DNA of 64,000 bases from Neospora caninum Liverpool (lineage: Eukaryota; Apicomplexa; Conoidasida; Eucoccidiorida; Sarcocystidae). The translations under genes were made by a program, and so were the position numbers. The stretch spans positions 5,636,514-5,700,513 of the forward strand of contig NC_018396.1 in assembly GCF_000208865.1 (NCBI RefSeq). The letters are read 5' to 3'. This document shows, one piece after another, positions 35,407 to 47,500 of the stretch. The first letter of the stretch is position 1, and every line of letters starts with the position of its first letter. The notes beneath the pieces were generated by a model that had not been told where the DNA came from, made no database searches, and was given only the letters and a program-made list of their open reading frames with translations.

Positions 35407-36543
35407 TTAGAAAGCGAGAGCGAAGGAGGTTCCGAGAACGGTAGTAAGACCAAGACCGACAGACAGGGCGAGGCTGGGGGCGCCGGAGGAGACTGTAAGG
35501 AGAATTCTGCATTGCGTGTTGTTTCCAGTGGTCTCGACGGTCGAGCAGATGTAGCAGAGGTGCTTGGTTTCGTTCGCGGCCAAGGTACCAGCCTTGAATG
35601 TGAAGACGTCTTGTCCAGCGACGGTCTCGGCAGTCAGCTGCGACCCCGGCACAACCGTCACGAGGGAGACGGCGGCGCCGCTGCACTTTTCGTCAGCACC
35701 TGCAAAGAAGACGGTTGTGCGATCGGCTGGTTCCAGGACCATCGACGCACCACAGCCGAAACTGGTTTGCTGGTTCGGGGGGACTGTCACTCTCTCTTCG
35801 TTTGCCGAGCAGATCCGTGCGCCTGCAACACGCGGCCGAGTGTCCTTTACCTCGACGGCGGGAGTCGCCTCCTCCGGGTTGTCCTGCATCGGGGTTCGCC
35901 GCTCGACACCGGGAGTGGACGCGCTGCCGCCCATCGGGTTTGTCTCGTCTTGCCGCGCAACGTTCGCTTCGCTGTTTTCGGTGAGCGCCGCATCCGTGGA
36001 CCCAGCAGGCGTTTCCGAGGCCCCTGGCACGTCGTCGGAGTCGGCGGCTTCAACTGGGGCAGACGTGACGGTTTCTCGAGCCTTGAGCGTGACGAAGATC
36101 ACGCATGCGTCCAGGGTGGAGCCAGGCGTCGGCTTTGGAGTGGCGTTCGGAGACGGTGCGCACCGGAAACAGATCTTGGTGTCTTTCTCCACAGCGTTCT
36201 TCGTGAAATTGACAAGATATCCCTTCGGGTCCTTCACGCCTGCAGACTCACTGGTAGGCATCGGCCGGAGCGCAACCTGGACCAGATCTTCGTCGACGAG
36301 GGTTGCGCCGCACGTGCCGTCGGCGTCGACGGCAAAGGCGCGACCGTCCAGAGGGACCAACTCGGGAAACTCCTTGCCGCAGCGGAAGCGCAGAGGCGCG
36401 TTGGTCTCAGACACCAACTCCAGAGGCCGAGTGGGCGATTCACAGACTGCAGCCATTCCCGCAGCGTCTGCAAAGAGGGGCAGAAGCAGGCTCGGGCCGG
36501 TCGCCGCTGTGGCGAGCAGAGACACGGAGGACGCCAGCTTCAT
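35407..36543 (-). CDS. SRS-family (SAG1-related) GPI-anchored surface antigen
   Basis: Single exon of 378 residues from the ATG at 36541-36543. SRS proteins coat the parasite plasma membrane and act in host-cell attachment and immune recognition. Residues 1-29 form a signal peptide (Leu/Ala core ending ADAAG). Two domains of six cysteines each follow. The first runs from Cys34 (then Cys55, Cys78, an ICFRC pair and DAC). The second begins at ICSANEE (then FGCG, KCSG, an LCYIC pair and QCR). The IC-x-x-C pairs match the SRS disulfide pattern. NFT, NET and NNT are possible N-glycosylation sites. The C-terminus is a Ser/Gly turn plus a 20-residue hydrophobic tail, as expected for GPI addition. 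The linker between domains, about 80 residues of Pro/Glu/Thr/Ser, is unusually long. An in-frame ATG 17 codons upstream (36594) is less likely because the signal peptide starts cleanly here. The individual SRS number is not assigned. Confidence 0.93.
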   Translation of the reverse strand: MKLASSVSLLATAATGPSLLLPLFADAAGMAAVCESPTRPLELVSETNAPLRFRCGKEFPELVPLDGRAFAVDADGTCGATLVDEDLVQVALRPMPTSESAGVKDPKGYLVNFTKNAVEKDTKICFRCAPSPNATPKPTPGSTLDACVIFVTLKARETVTSAPVEAADSDDVPGASETPAGSTDAALTENSEANVARQDETNPMGGSASTPGVERRTPMQDNPEEATPAVEVKDTRPRVAGARICSANEERVTVPPNQQTSFGCGASMVLEPADRTTVFFAGADEKCSGAAVSLVTVVPGSQLTAETVAGQDVFTFKAGTLAANETKHLCYICSTVETTGNNTQCRILLTVSSGAPSLALSVGLGLTTVLGTSFALAF

Positions 36544-39112
36544 TTTCGACGGCGTGCTCGGACAAAACGCGCACAGAAGGAAGCGAGGAAACACACGTGC
36601 CCCGGACGGAAGGGCGCTCAGCCTGCGTTAGGGGCCGGTTCTGAGAATGCCGACAAATACGCGGGCAAAGGCAAAAAAGCCCTGGAATGGAAAGCTGGGC
36701 AAGCAACCGAGCGGCGCAAGAGCGACACTTGCCCGAAAAACACAAAGTGGACGGCGAGATCTCTCCCCGGGAACTCTGAAAAAGACAGCAGCGGCGACCA
36801 GAGGGTGCCGAAAACAGATGTGCGAGAATGAAGAAATAGTGAGGCAGGGCGGCGTGTGTGCGTCGCTCTTGTCTCCGTCCAGGACAGAGAGACGCCGAGG
36901 CCCAGCCGGAGAGAACACAAGGAAGCTAGGGAGACAAGAAGGCCTTCTTTGCTTGCGCGGGAGAGGCCTCGCTGCCTGTCTTCCCTCTTTTTCCTTACAG
37001 GTGAAGCACCGCCTGTCTGTCTCCGTGCAGGGGCCTGCTCTCGGGCTCCTCCCCACCTATCGGGAGACAGACTGGCGCGCAGCGTGCGTTTCGGTTTTTG
37101 AACAGCTACGCAGCCCAAAAAAGCGAGACGCACGCGAGACGGCTGCTCGTTTAACTCAATTCCTACGCCTATTTCGAGATCCCGCCGAATAGATCGGAGC
37201 TTCGCGGAGGAATATCTTCCAATTGTACACTGTATATTCACCGGAAGCTGTCATCTGTCTCTGTCCCTGTAGATCACCAGTGCAGCAGATCGAAAAACGG
37301 AGGAAAGTGTCCCCGAAAACGAGGGACACCAAGGAAAGCTTTTGCAACCTCGCCACCTCCTTCCGGCGATTTCTAGCCCCCGCGCAGGTCTGATCTTAAA
37401 CTTCACAGAAGAAGACTTTTGCGCTGCAGAAGTTTCCACAGGAGGGACGGGTTGCTTCGCTGGCAGTGTGTCTTGACCCATATGCATCGTCGAATTTCTT
37501 TGCTCTTTCCAATGCATTTCTTCGGAGTCACTTCCGCGTGTATGCTGCTGCGTTTCTGAGTTCACCTTCATCGGCTTTTCTTCTGAACTTGTGCTACATC
37601 TCCCTCCCACTTTGAACCTCTTTCAAATCCAGTTCCCGACCGTCTGCCACGCCTCCAAGTGGACCGTCCCCTTGGACTTTCCGCGAGGAAAGTGTCCAAA
37701 CTTGTCGCTGAGGCGTGACGCACCTTCCTGTCGGAGACCTCTATATCTGGTTTAGATCTTGAATGTCTTTGTTCACCGGATCCAAGTTCTACCGTGTTAG
37801 CAGAGCATAGTTCATAACTGTTGTGGAAATAGAACCAATAGGCTGGTAGAGATGCTTTCTTTTCCCTCTACATGTCTTCCCGTTTTCTTGCGTCGGAGCG
37901 GTGAAGCGGCTAAGGCGCACCGTCGTCCGAACTGCAGCTCCCACACGCACCTTTTGCGTCAAAACTGCAAGCTGTGCCACGAATAAAAACCCCTCGCGTT
38001 ATTCTACAGTGACCCAGAAGCCATACACTTGCCGCTTTCACGAAAACCGACTCGCTGCGAATGCGCTCGCTAAAGGCAAGCAGCGATACATCCCTCGGAT
38101 TTGTTTTTTCCTTCGATAGAAAACTGCACGGAACCCCCAGACCCCTTTCCGCTGATGTGTCCTTTCTTGCTGCTCTCTTGCCAGTCCTTTTGTGCGAAAA
38201 ACGACGATTTTCTTACACACAAAGAGACAAGGGCGAAAGCCAATGCGTCTGCGGGGTATCCCCCTGCGCTTTGGACGCTCTGAGGCGATCGAAACAAACA
38301 CCGAAAGGTGAACATTTCGGTGTTAAGTGTAAGGCGCATCTACTCTTCGCGCTTAGAAGCTAGGGCCTTCCCTCGTCCTTCTTAAAGGCGAGACCGGGCA
38401 GTGAAGAGATGGCGGCATAGCGATCGGGGCGGGTGATAGAGGAACGTAAGCGATGACGGCAGACCAAGAAAGAGGCAGGAGCAACGAGAGACGAAGTCGT
38501 AGAACACCCGGAAGCGAGAAGAACGTGGAGGCGAAAGATTATACCAAAACCAGGAAAAGGCGCCTCCGGGGTTCTGAGCGACGAAGGGGACCACGCAGAG
38601 AGGTGTGTAGACCAGAGATGTACAGCAGACCTGAATCGGTCTCTGTTTTCGCGTTCAAAAAGTCGGAGAAAGCCTACGTTCGCTGCAAAGCCTAACAAAG
38701 TCCATAAAGTCTGGCGACACTGCTAGGATACAGAGAAAGCGAGAACGCGGATTTGCTGTGTTTCTTTCGCGACCGTGTCGAAACACGACAACGGCAGGGG
38801 TATTCTACTCGACAATAGAGAAAAATGAAGGAGTCTTGGGGAACAGAGACAAATACAGAGAAACAATTAAGAAGGGGCCAGCGAAAAGGTGAAGATAAGA
38901 GACAACGAGAATGGTAAAGACCATGCATAAAGACAGGGATAGACACAACCGCACCGCGCAAGGCGTACAAGAGAAACCCAGCGCCAGCCTCACAGCGGAG
39001 GGACAGCCACACAAGCCCCAAGACCTGAGACGTGACGATCGGGGGATCCTGCATGCAGGATCAGACAAGCAAACCCTCTGAGTTCTCCCTCGAAGCTAGT
39101 GCTTTCCTATTT
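36544..39112. other. Intergenic region, SRS promoter side and UTP13 3' side
   Basis: No gene recognised. The first kilobase should contain the SRS promoter. The right end is the 3' flank of UTP13 and holds an 18-bp perfect palindrome at 39045-39062. Short open frames on both strands lack family resemblance. Confidence 0.55.
39045..39062. repeat. 18-bp perfect palindrome containing TGCATGCA
   Basis: GATCCTGCATGCAGGATC reads the same on both strands and lies 50 bp beyond the UTP13 stop codon. It could form a short hairpin or be a strong AP2-type binding site. Confidence 0.6.
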
Positions 39113-41497
39113 TCATTCGTCCTCTTCCTCTTCGGCTTCCTCTTGACTTTCACTTTCTTCCTCTTCACTGTCACCGTCTTCCTCTCCTTCTGCTTCGTCT
39201 TCTTCCTCGGTTTCCTCCCCATCTCCACCTTCCCCTTCTTCCTCTTCTTCCCCTTCGTCCTCTTCTTCTTCCTCTTCATCTTCTTCTTCCACGACGCCTT
39301 GACTCGCTCCTTCCTCTGCGGCCACTGCCTTTGTTTTTCTCTCGCTCCGAGGCATCTCGGTCTGTTCGTTTTCTTCTCCGTACAGACAGAGGCGCGTGAA
39401 CGTCGTGGCGTCTTCTGGAGTCAAGTTCTGCGTCTTTTCTCTGCGCTCGCGTTCGCGGCGGCTGTCGCTCTCGCCGACCGCCTCGCAGCCTTGCAGCAGG
39501 TCCAAGAGGAACGTTTTCTCAATCAGAGCCGTGAGGCGTCGGTCGTGTCTCTCGGTGTACGCGCAGAAGCTGCTGATCACGTTCTGCACGTCAAAGTCTC
39601 TCTGCCGGCCTTTCGCGGCGTCGCCGAGAATGTCGGCGCCCCGGACTTCCAGGAGAAGGTTGACCAAACCCTGGGCTAGCCACGCACTGTGGCTGTTTGT
39701 GTTCCAGTCTGCCGCGAATTCGAGGAGCGTTTCGACATCTTTCTTCTTCATGTTTCGCAGCAAGTCGAGCAGCGAAAGTTCGCCGTCCAAACCGCAGAGC
39801 CACGCACTCCGCAAAGGCGTGCCGTCTCGCTTCTTTCCATTCCCTGCCTCACTCTCCTCGCGCTTGACGCCGCCGTTCTTCCGCTTCTTCGCACGAGCGC
39901 TGTGCGTCTCGCCCTCGCCCGCTCCGGCGCCTCTCGCTTCGCGCTCTTCCTCGAGAGACTCCAGGAACGAGGTGAACCGGCCGAAAGTCGAAGTCGAAAC
40001 GTCTCGGTCGGAGCCGGACAGAGCGAGCGGGCGACCAGCATGCAGAACGATTTGCCGCTGGAGATCGAGGCCTCTCTGGAACGCCTCGAGCAGCACCTTC
40101 CCGCTCTGCGTCTCCAAAAACTCGCGCATGCCCGCCTTTCTTCGCAGCCGCAGCAGCAACGAAAACACTTCGTCGCCGCGGCCCTCCGCCGCCAACAACT
40201 TCAACGCTGCAAGCTGCTGAGTCTCTCGCTGCTGCGCCAGCTGAACGCAAAAGCCGGAAAACACAAAGCCGACACGCACACAAAACGACCAGTAAACACA
40301 CACACTCTGAATCTGACAGGCACCCCTACAAATATATGTGTATATATATACATATATATGTGTGAGTGTCGATACAGATGCGGATGTGTATACATATATA
40401 TATATATATATATATCTGTAGATGTATAGATTATATAGCTGTATGAAAATGTGTAAGCGTGCATTGCGAATGGATGCAGTTTCTGCAAAGGCGACATGCT
40501 CTGTCTCCGTCGCGCTGGAAAGAGCTGGCGTTCGAATTACCTCAGCTTTGCGTCGTGCAAGTTTTGTGATGTCTTCCCACAAGCACAACTGGCCGCCTGA
40601 GCCGCCCGTGACCATCGCCGGACCGCAGACGTCGAGACACCATATCTGGAAAGAAAACCAGAAACAAAACGCCTTTTTTTGACCGGAGGATGGCCCCCCA
40701 AAACGCGGATCACTGGGGAGAGAAAGCAGACCGCAGGCAAGCGCAGAGACAGTCCCCACCCGCCAACACGTCCGCGGCAGAAGCCGTCGCCGCGATTGAT
40801 CGAGGAGATGCGGAAATGCGAGCGACAAGACAAAAAACAAGTGATGGGAAAGAAACACACTGTCCGACGCCTCCACAAGTGCGCTGGCGCCTGTCACAAT
40901 TATCGACGCGTTCCTCTCGGTCGAGACAGCACACGAAGAGATACAAATCTCTCTCCGAGCCTGCTGCCCCGCCCTATCGGGGTGTATACACACCCTGGAC
41001 AGCTACAAACATGTACATGTAAAGATCCACACATAAGCATACATAAACACATATACACCGGATACACACATACATATGAAATGTGACCTTGACGACTTGT
41101 TCTCCTTCTCCGATAGTTCCGTTTCGTGAGTATAAAGCCTCTGTTTCGATACAACTCGGCGTTTTCGGTCGAGCACTCCGCATTGGATTCAGCCCAGACC
41201 CTTGACTGAAGCCAGCGGAGAAACTTGCCTTGTTTTCCTCGTGAACGGGCGGAAGGGAGCTCACACACTCCGCAGTTCGACAATTCCACAGCTGGAGGAG
41301 CCCCTCGCTCGTCCCGGTGACCAGCTGCGTGTCTCTCGACAAAAAGCTGAGGGCGAGGATGCCTCCTCCCACAGTGCTCTGCAGCACACGCGAAAAGCGG
41401 GAAAAGAAACGCATGCGATGTAGCACCGCCTCAACACACACATTTAGAAAAGCCAAACAGCATATACATGGATATTGATATTTCATTGACGTATTGA

Positions 41498-41531
<34 letters not shown>

Positions 41532-44500
41532 TAGAAAGCCACCGGGTTTGATGGTAGCGCAGAAACCACCATGACGCGCGGTGCGTTTATTCACAGACAA
41601 ACGAGATACACACACACGCTACAAAGCGTTTCCCTGTACGTGAATGCATACCTTGATATCAACAAATAAACCTACACACATACATAAAATACATGTATGC
41701 ATATATCCATATATATATATATATATATACGCACAGCGCTTCTACACTCAGCAGCGCGGTTTGTGTCCGGAACGCATGAAAGCAAACGCACAGACAGATA
41801 TCCATATATAGGAAGATACGTGCCTAAGATATGTAAATACATATATATATATATATCTTTATTTCTGTGCGCATATATACGGTTGACGGTGGATGATGCG
41901 TCTGTGTGGGCAAGGTGAGAAGACTCTGCTTCCTACCTGAAAGGTTTTGATGCATGCACACGTGTCAACGTTCCACAGCTTCACTGTGGAATCTGCGCTC
42001 GCAGTGGCAACGATTTTCTCGCGTTTGGGGAAGGCGCATGCGAAAATGCTGCGCGTGTGACCACGCAGCTCGCCGATGTACACGAGAGAAGGGAACGCGA
42101 AGAGCTTTCCCGTTTTGTCCTGGCTGACGGTGCACAGGAGCTGCGTTTCGACACACACAGAGGACGCGACCGACACACAAACATACACAGAAGGAGACAG
42201 GAGACAGGGCCCGGCCAGAAACACAAAGAGCCGGGGACAGACCGTGACACAAGCAGAGAACGACTGGAGCGAGGACAGGCGGTGGCACTGTCGCGTCGAA
42301 AAAAAGGGAAAAAGCCAAACTCATCGGAGAAACACCTGTTCCTGTCCCTCCCCTTTTGTGCGACGCGCCAGACTGCATGCAGGGACGAGCATGAACAACA
42401 ATACTTCTGCATGCACACCTCTGAATCCGTCTCTGTACACATCTCAGCGGAGAAAAACCCATGCACGTAAAAGGGCGTCGGTGTTTCGCATGGCCGCGTT
42501 TGGTTTGTGTCACCCCCTTCACTAGCTGCGGAATGCGGAAAGGCAGACGTTTGAATGAGGCTCAGACTCACCGAGTCATTAGGGGAGATCTTTACGTCGT
42601 TGATTTCTTTTCGATGAGCGACGACAGAGGCAAGAGATGTGACGAGGAGTTGCGGAGCACTGCATTTTGCATTGTCGGCGTCTTTGCGCTTTGCAGACGC
42701 TCCGTCGGTTTCGCGCCGCTTCCCTCGAGTTTGCGACAGAAAGGCAGGGGAAATCTCCGCCTTCCAAACCTTCACGGCGTGGTCACCGGAGGACGCAGCG
42801 GCGAAGAGAAGCGAGTGAGGCGTAGAGGAATTGATGCCTCGACAGTCACACGAACACACAGCGGAGCCGGAGGAATCTCCCCGTTTGTCTTTCCGAGACG
42901 AGTCCGCGGCGACGTCCACAGGCGCGCCCTTCTTGAAAAGCGGAGACGGCCGCAACCTGAAAGAAAGAGAAGACAAAACGAAGCGCGGAAGAAAACGAAC
43001 GTGGAGAAAAAGCGACACAGGAAAAAGAACGAAAGGAGAAAAGAAAAGACGGTAGCAAAGGAGAGCGAGAGGACGAATGAGACGAAGATGAAAGGAAAGG
43101 AGAAAGAAAAAGAGATCAAGATCGAGACGGAGACCTAGACGAATGAGAAGGTGAAGAAGGAGAAAAAAGCGTTCGTAGGAACCTAGCGTTTCCCGTTCCG
43201 CGGTGTCTCCCTTTGCTGCCTAACCCCTCTCTTCGTGACTAGAGTTGCGGATGCCACGTTTGTCTCGTACACTCGCTCATGCAGTTTTTCTTGCGCATGC
43301 AGTTTACAGATGCCTCACCACTCTTTCTGCTGGAACGCGACGGCGTTGATTGCGCCCCCGTGGTGCCCCGGCGGAACGCGCGCGAGGCAATTTCCTGTCG
43401 CCACGTGCCAAACCGCGATCGAGCCGTCTGACGCGCCACTAAGCACCCAGCAACCTGGCGAGAAAAAGGGAAAAAGCCAGGGAGAACAAAAAGGAAGAAT
43501 GGAAAACGCGATCCAAGGCTCCTAACGAAGAAAGCGCAGGAAGCCGCCAAGCGCACAAAACGCCGCAGCGAGCTGTGCCCCACACGCCACCCGCGGGAGC
43601 GGCGAAAACAGAGAGGGAAAAAAAGGTTCAAGGCAAAGAAAAGAGAAATGAAGCGAGAGAAAGAAATACCCAACTCCTCGCATGCCGTCGTCGCCATTGA
43701 CGAGTGGACGTTTGAGAAAAATGTAAGAAAGGCCTCTGTCGTTCGCCTCTCAGGAACAGAGAACGGTCACAGGGATGAGAGAGGAGAGATAAAAAAGAAG
43801 ACAGAGGGGTCAACGGTGAGAAACGAACAGATCATAAAGCCCAAGACTCGGCGGCCAGCTCGGGAAAGATTCTATTGACTAGAAATAGTAACACGTCCAA
43901 GTAAATATACACATATACATAGGCATATGTGCTCACCTATACGCCTGATGAGAACACGGCTGTGCAAATATTTATATATATATATATATTAATAGGCATA
44001 AGCATATGTATACACTTATATATCTACGCCGACAATCACGTATACGTTTTTTGTGCATATATATATATATATATATACTTGCCAATGTGGACCATTGTAG
44101 AATGACTGCTCGTTGTTTCTCGCGTTTGTGTTGCCTGTAGAGAAGGCGCGAGAATACAGTGTTCTGCTCACCTTTTCGAGACACATCGCAGCATGCGGCA
44201 GGCGCCTCGTGCGCCTCTGTGAGGCGCGATCCCGGGAATTCCCCTTTCTGATCGTCTGCAGATTCTTCTGTGCTCTCGGCTGTCCAACCCACAGGGTGAC
44301 CTTCCCCTGCGGGGCCGTCGAGGCGCAACACCCACGGCTGTCGCTCGCCGACGAGAGCGACAAGCGAGCGAGGAAACGACGGAGCGAGAGGCGAGTCTTC
44401 GTCCTCTGTCCAAGAGAGCGCAGAAACACAGGCAGAAACGCTCTACGGCGATACACACAGATTGCCCTACAGAGAGAGACACGAATCCACAGGCACGCAC

Positions 44501-47500
44501 CGCGCGAGCAGGAGTCGCCACAAGAACTCCACGCAAACGCACGCAAATGCATGCACACACATAAATGTAAACACATGATCAAAATTCACATATATATATA
44601 TATATGCATATGCATATACTGATATACGCGTGTATGTGTATGTCGACGTCAAACGTTGGCGTGATCAACGACGGACGGGGTCAGATGATACGGTTAGGCA
44701 ATGTGTCCACATTTCCAGCAGTTTTCGATTCCCACAAGGACGTGGATTTCCGCTTTCAAGCCCCTTTTATCCCGAGTGTCTCTGCGAACCTTCCAACGCG
44801 TCTTCTCTCTTTCGTTTTCCACGTCCGATTCGGGCCTCGCCGAGGCTGAGGGTGTCCCGCCGAGCGCGGCAGCACGGACAGTCGCAAGCAGGGGGCTGCG
44901 GGAGGAATTTGGTGCCGAGGATTCCGTCCATTCTGCCGATGAAGAAGGCGGAGCTCGCGAGAGCTTGTTTCCTCAGGGCGGGAGACGGCAGAGAGTGCGC
45001 AGAAAAGAAGAGCGCGAGGGGAAGAAGCGCAATTGCGCCTGACTCCTGTGCTGCGAGAACATGGACAGTCCCGTCTCGCGAGAGCAGAGTGAGGCTGCGC
45101 ACGACGGCGTTGAAGTCTTCCAACTGTCGCTGGGATGACGCCGGCGAAGGCGCGGAAGAACCTGCAAGTGAAGCCGCCACCGCCGCCGCGCTCCGCGTGG
45201 GGAGCGGCAAACTCTGAAGAGGAGACAGAGACAACCGACGCAGCACAGACGACAACGTGGATGAGTCACTGAGAACAAGCGAGAGACAGCAGCGGCACAA
45301 CAGGCAGAAAGCGAGAGAGGTGTGCGGCGGAATCGAGGTGTACAGCCACCTGCACAAACCACAAGTGAAATGCTCCAGCTGAAAGTCCGTAAGGACACCT
45401 ATCTATTTCTGTGTATCTCTCGCTCGCCATCTCCCTACCTTTTTCTATCTCGCGATCTATCTGAGTGACGGCATGCGATTGACTGCTTGTCTAGAGAGTG
45501 CGGGAGGCTGGTTTTCCCTGTGCGTCCTTGCAGCTTCGTTGACCACTTTGTGGTTGAACCCCTTTTTGGAGACCCCTGCCGACGCGCACGCGTTCAGACG
45601 ATCCCCGAAAGAACTCACGATGTACCTCCCAGCTGTTTTTAAACTCACACCCTACCCGAATGAACTTTCGAAGCTGGAGGGAGAGGACGAAGAGAGTTCC
45701 TTGTTCTCCTCCGACAATGAGCACGCCTCGTTCTTCCTTCTTGTCCCTGAACTGTGTCTTTCGGTCGACCGACTCGCCTTCCTCCATTCTCGGGTGTACG
45801 TACACCATGGCTGTAATGAGTTCCGAAGTGGGAAACTGAAAGGCAGGAGTCAGCTCGTCGTCCGCTGTCATGTGTGCCTTTTTGCTCAGTTCCTTTCGCT
45901 TGCCGTCTCCTTTTCGCCCTCCCAGTTCAACGGCAGTTGCCTCGAGGTCGCCTGCACTCTCCGGCAATCTATCAAGGTTCCAAAAGTTGATGAGTTTGTC
46001 TCCACCAGCAGACACAAGGTGCGCGACTGGCGTGGCGCGGGGTCGCCGCTCGCTCGCGTCCCCGGCAGTGTGCTTCTTCGCCGCCGCATCCGCGTCAACG
46101 AAGGCCAGACTGTTGATGGCCGACATGTGGTCGGCGAGTGTATATACACTCGACCGGCGACTCGAGTGGGCTTCTGGTCGGCCGGCGACCGCGCACAAAG
46201 AAGCCAGCACCGACGGGCACAAGTCGATGAGCCGTAAACTTCCTCGCTCGCCGCCCACCGCCAGGAGGAGGCGTGACGAATGGAATCTGCAGGAAGCAGA
46301 CGGTGGATGAAAACGGTGAGGTCGAAGGCAGAAAAAAGGCGGCGGCGAGAAAGCGAGGACAACGGAAGCGCGAGGAACAGACAGAACAAAAAACAGACGG
46401 ACACTGCGTTTTGTGGGGACGACGAAAAAAGGTATACACAGGTGTGCGCGAAAAGAACAGAAAGATTGGCCGGCACGTTTGTTTTCTTCAGCGACATTGT
46501 ATCCACGGTTCTCACAGCTCTCTCATCCCTGCCTCTCCCGTTCTTGTGCACTTCTGCGCCCTGTCTCTCTTTCCTCTCTCTGCACACTTCGGTCTCCCGT
46601 TTCCTCACTTCATCGAGCTGACAGCTTCGCCGCTCAGCCTGTCCACGAAACAGCGCTGAACGACCTGGAGCTGTGCTGGGCGGCCGTCTTCTTCGCCCTC
46701 CTCGTTCTCCTTTTTCTCCCCTTGGAAGAACAGAAACAAGGCACACTCGACCGTCCCGTCTGCGCAGCCCATCGCCACACACCGGCACACCGCCTTCCGC
46801 GCTCGGCTCAGCAGGAACGGAGGCGCGAAGGGCGCAGAGACAACGATCAGCCGAGTCACTGCGCTCGGGCTCTGAGGAAGCGAGACACACACAACAGGAG
46901 AGACAAAGAACAGCAGTGCAAAAAGAGATACAGAAAAGAAGACAAACCGACTCAAGACACAGACAAGAACGACAAGGAGCGAAAACAGCCGGACGAGAGG
47001 GAGAAGAGCAGAAGAGAAGACGGGAAGAGAAGATGGAAAGAGAAGAACGGAAGAGAAGACAGGAAGAGGGGAAGAGAAGAGACGAAGAGAAGACGGGGAA
47101 AGAAGACAGGGAGCGGAGAAGAGGGAGCGGAGAGGGGATGAGAAGAGGAGAAGAGAAGAGGGAGAGAAAAAAGAGAAATGAGTGAAAAAACGAGACAAGC
47201 GACTTCGCTGGAACCCCAACGAAGAGCAAAGGAGAGCTCCAGTCTAAGGAGGAACACCGAGCGGGTAGCATGGGAGGCAACTAGGCAGAATCACCAGGCA
47301 GACACAACAGAGGAGGTGAGGAGAAAAGGCATGGACCGAAAACAGATGAGACACACGCGCGATCGACAAGCGCATGCGCAGATACAACGCGAGCGTGCGC
47401 ACCTTCCACTTTACGAGCTCTTCCATCTTCAACCAAGATCCAGAGCCATTTTCTCCATTCAGGAGAACAGGAGATGCAACTGCGTTTTCCTTTCCTTCGC

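Noticed and set aside
36544..36594. Upstream ATG extending the SRS protein by 17 residues
   Set aside because: The added residues precede a complete signal peptide that already starts at the ATG at 36543.
34969..36831. 620-codon open frame on the plus strand
   Set aside because: It is antisense to the SRS antigen gene. The SRS frame has a signal peptide, twelve correctly spaced cysteines and a GPI tail, while the plus frame has no domain-like features.
36603..39040. Several 60-180 codon frames between SRS and UTP13
   Set aside because: None has family motifs, and codon pattern and composition change along each frame.
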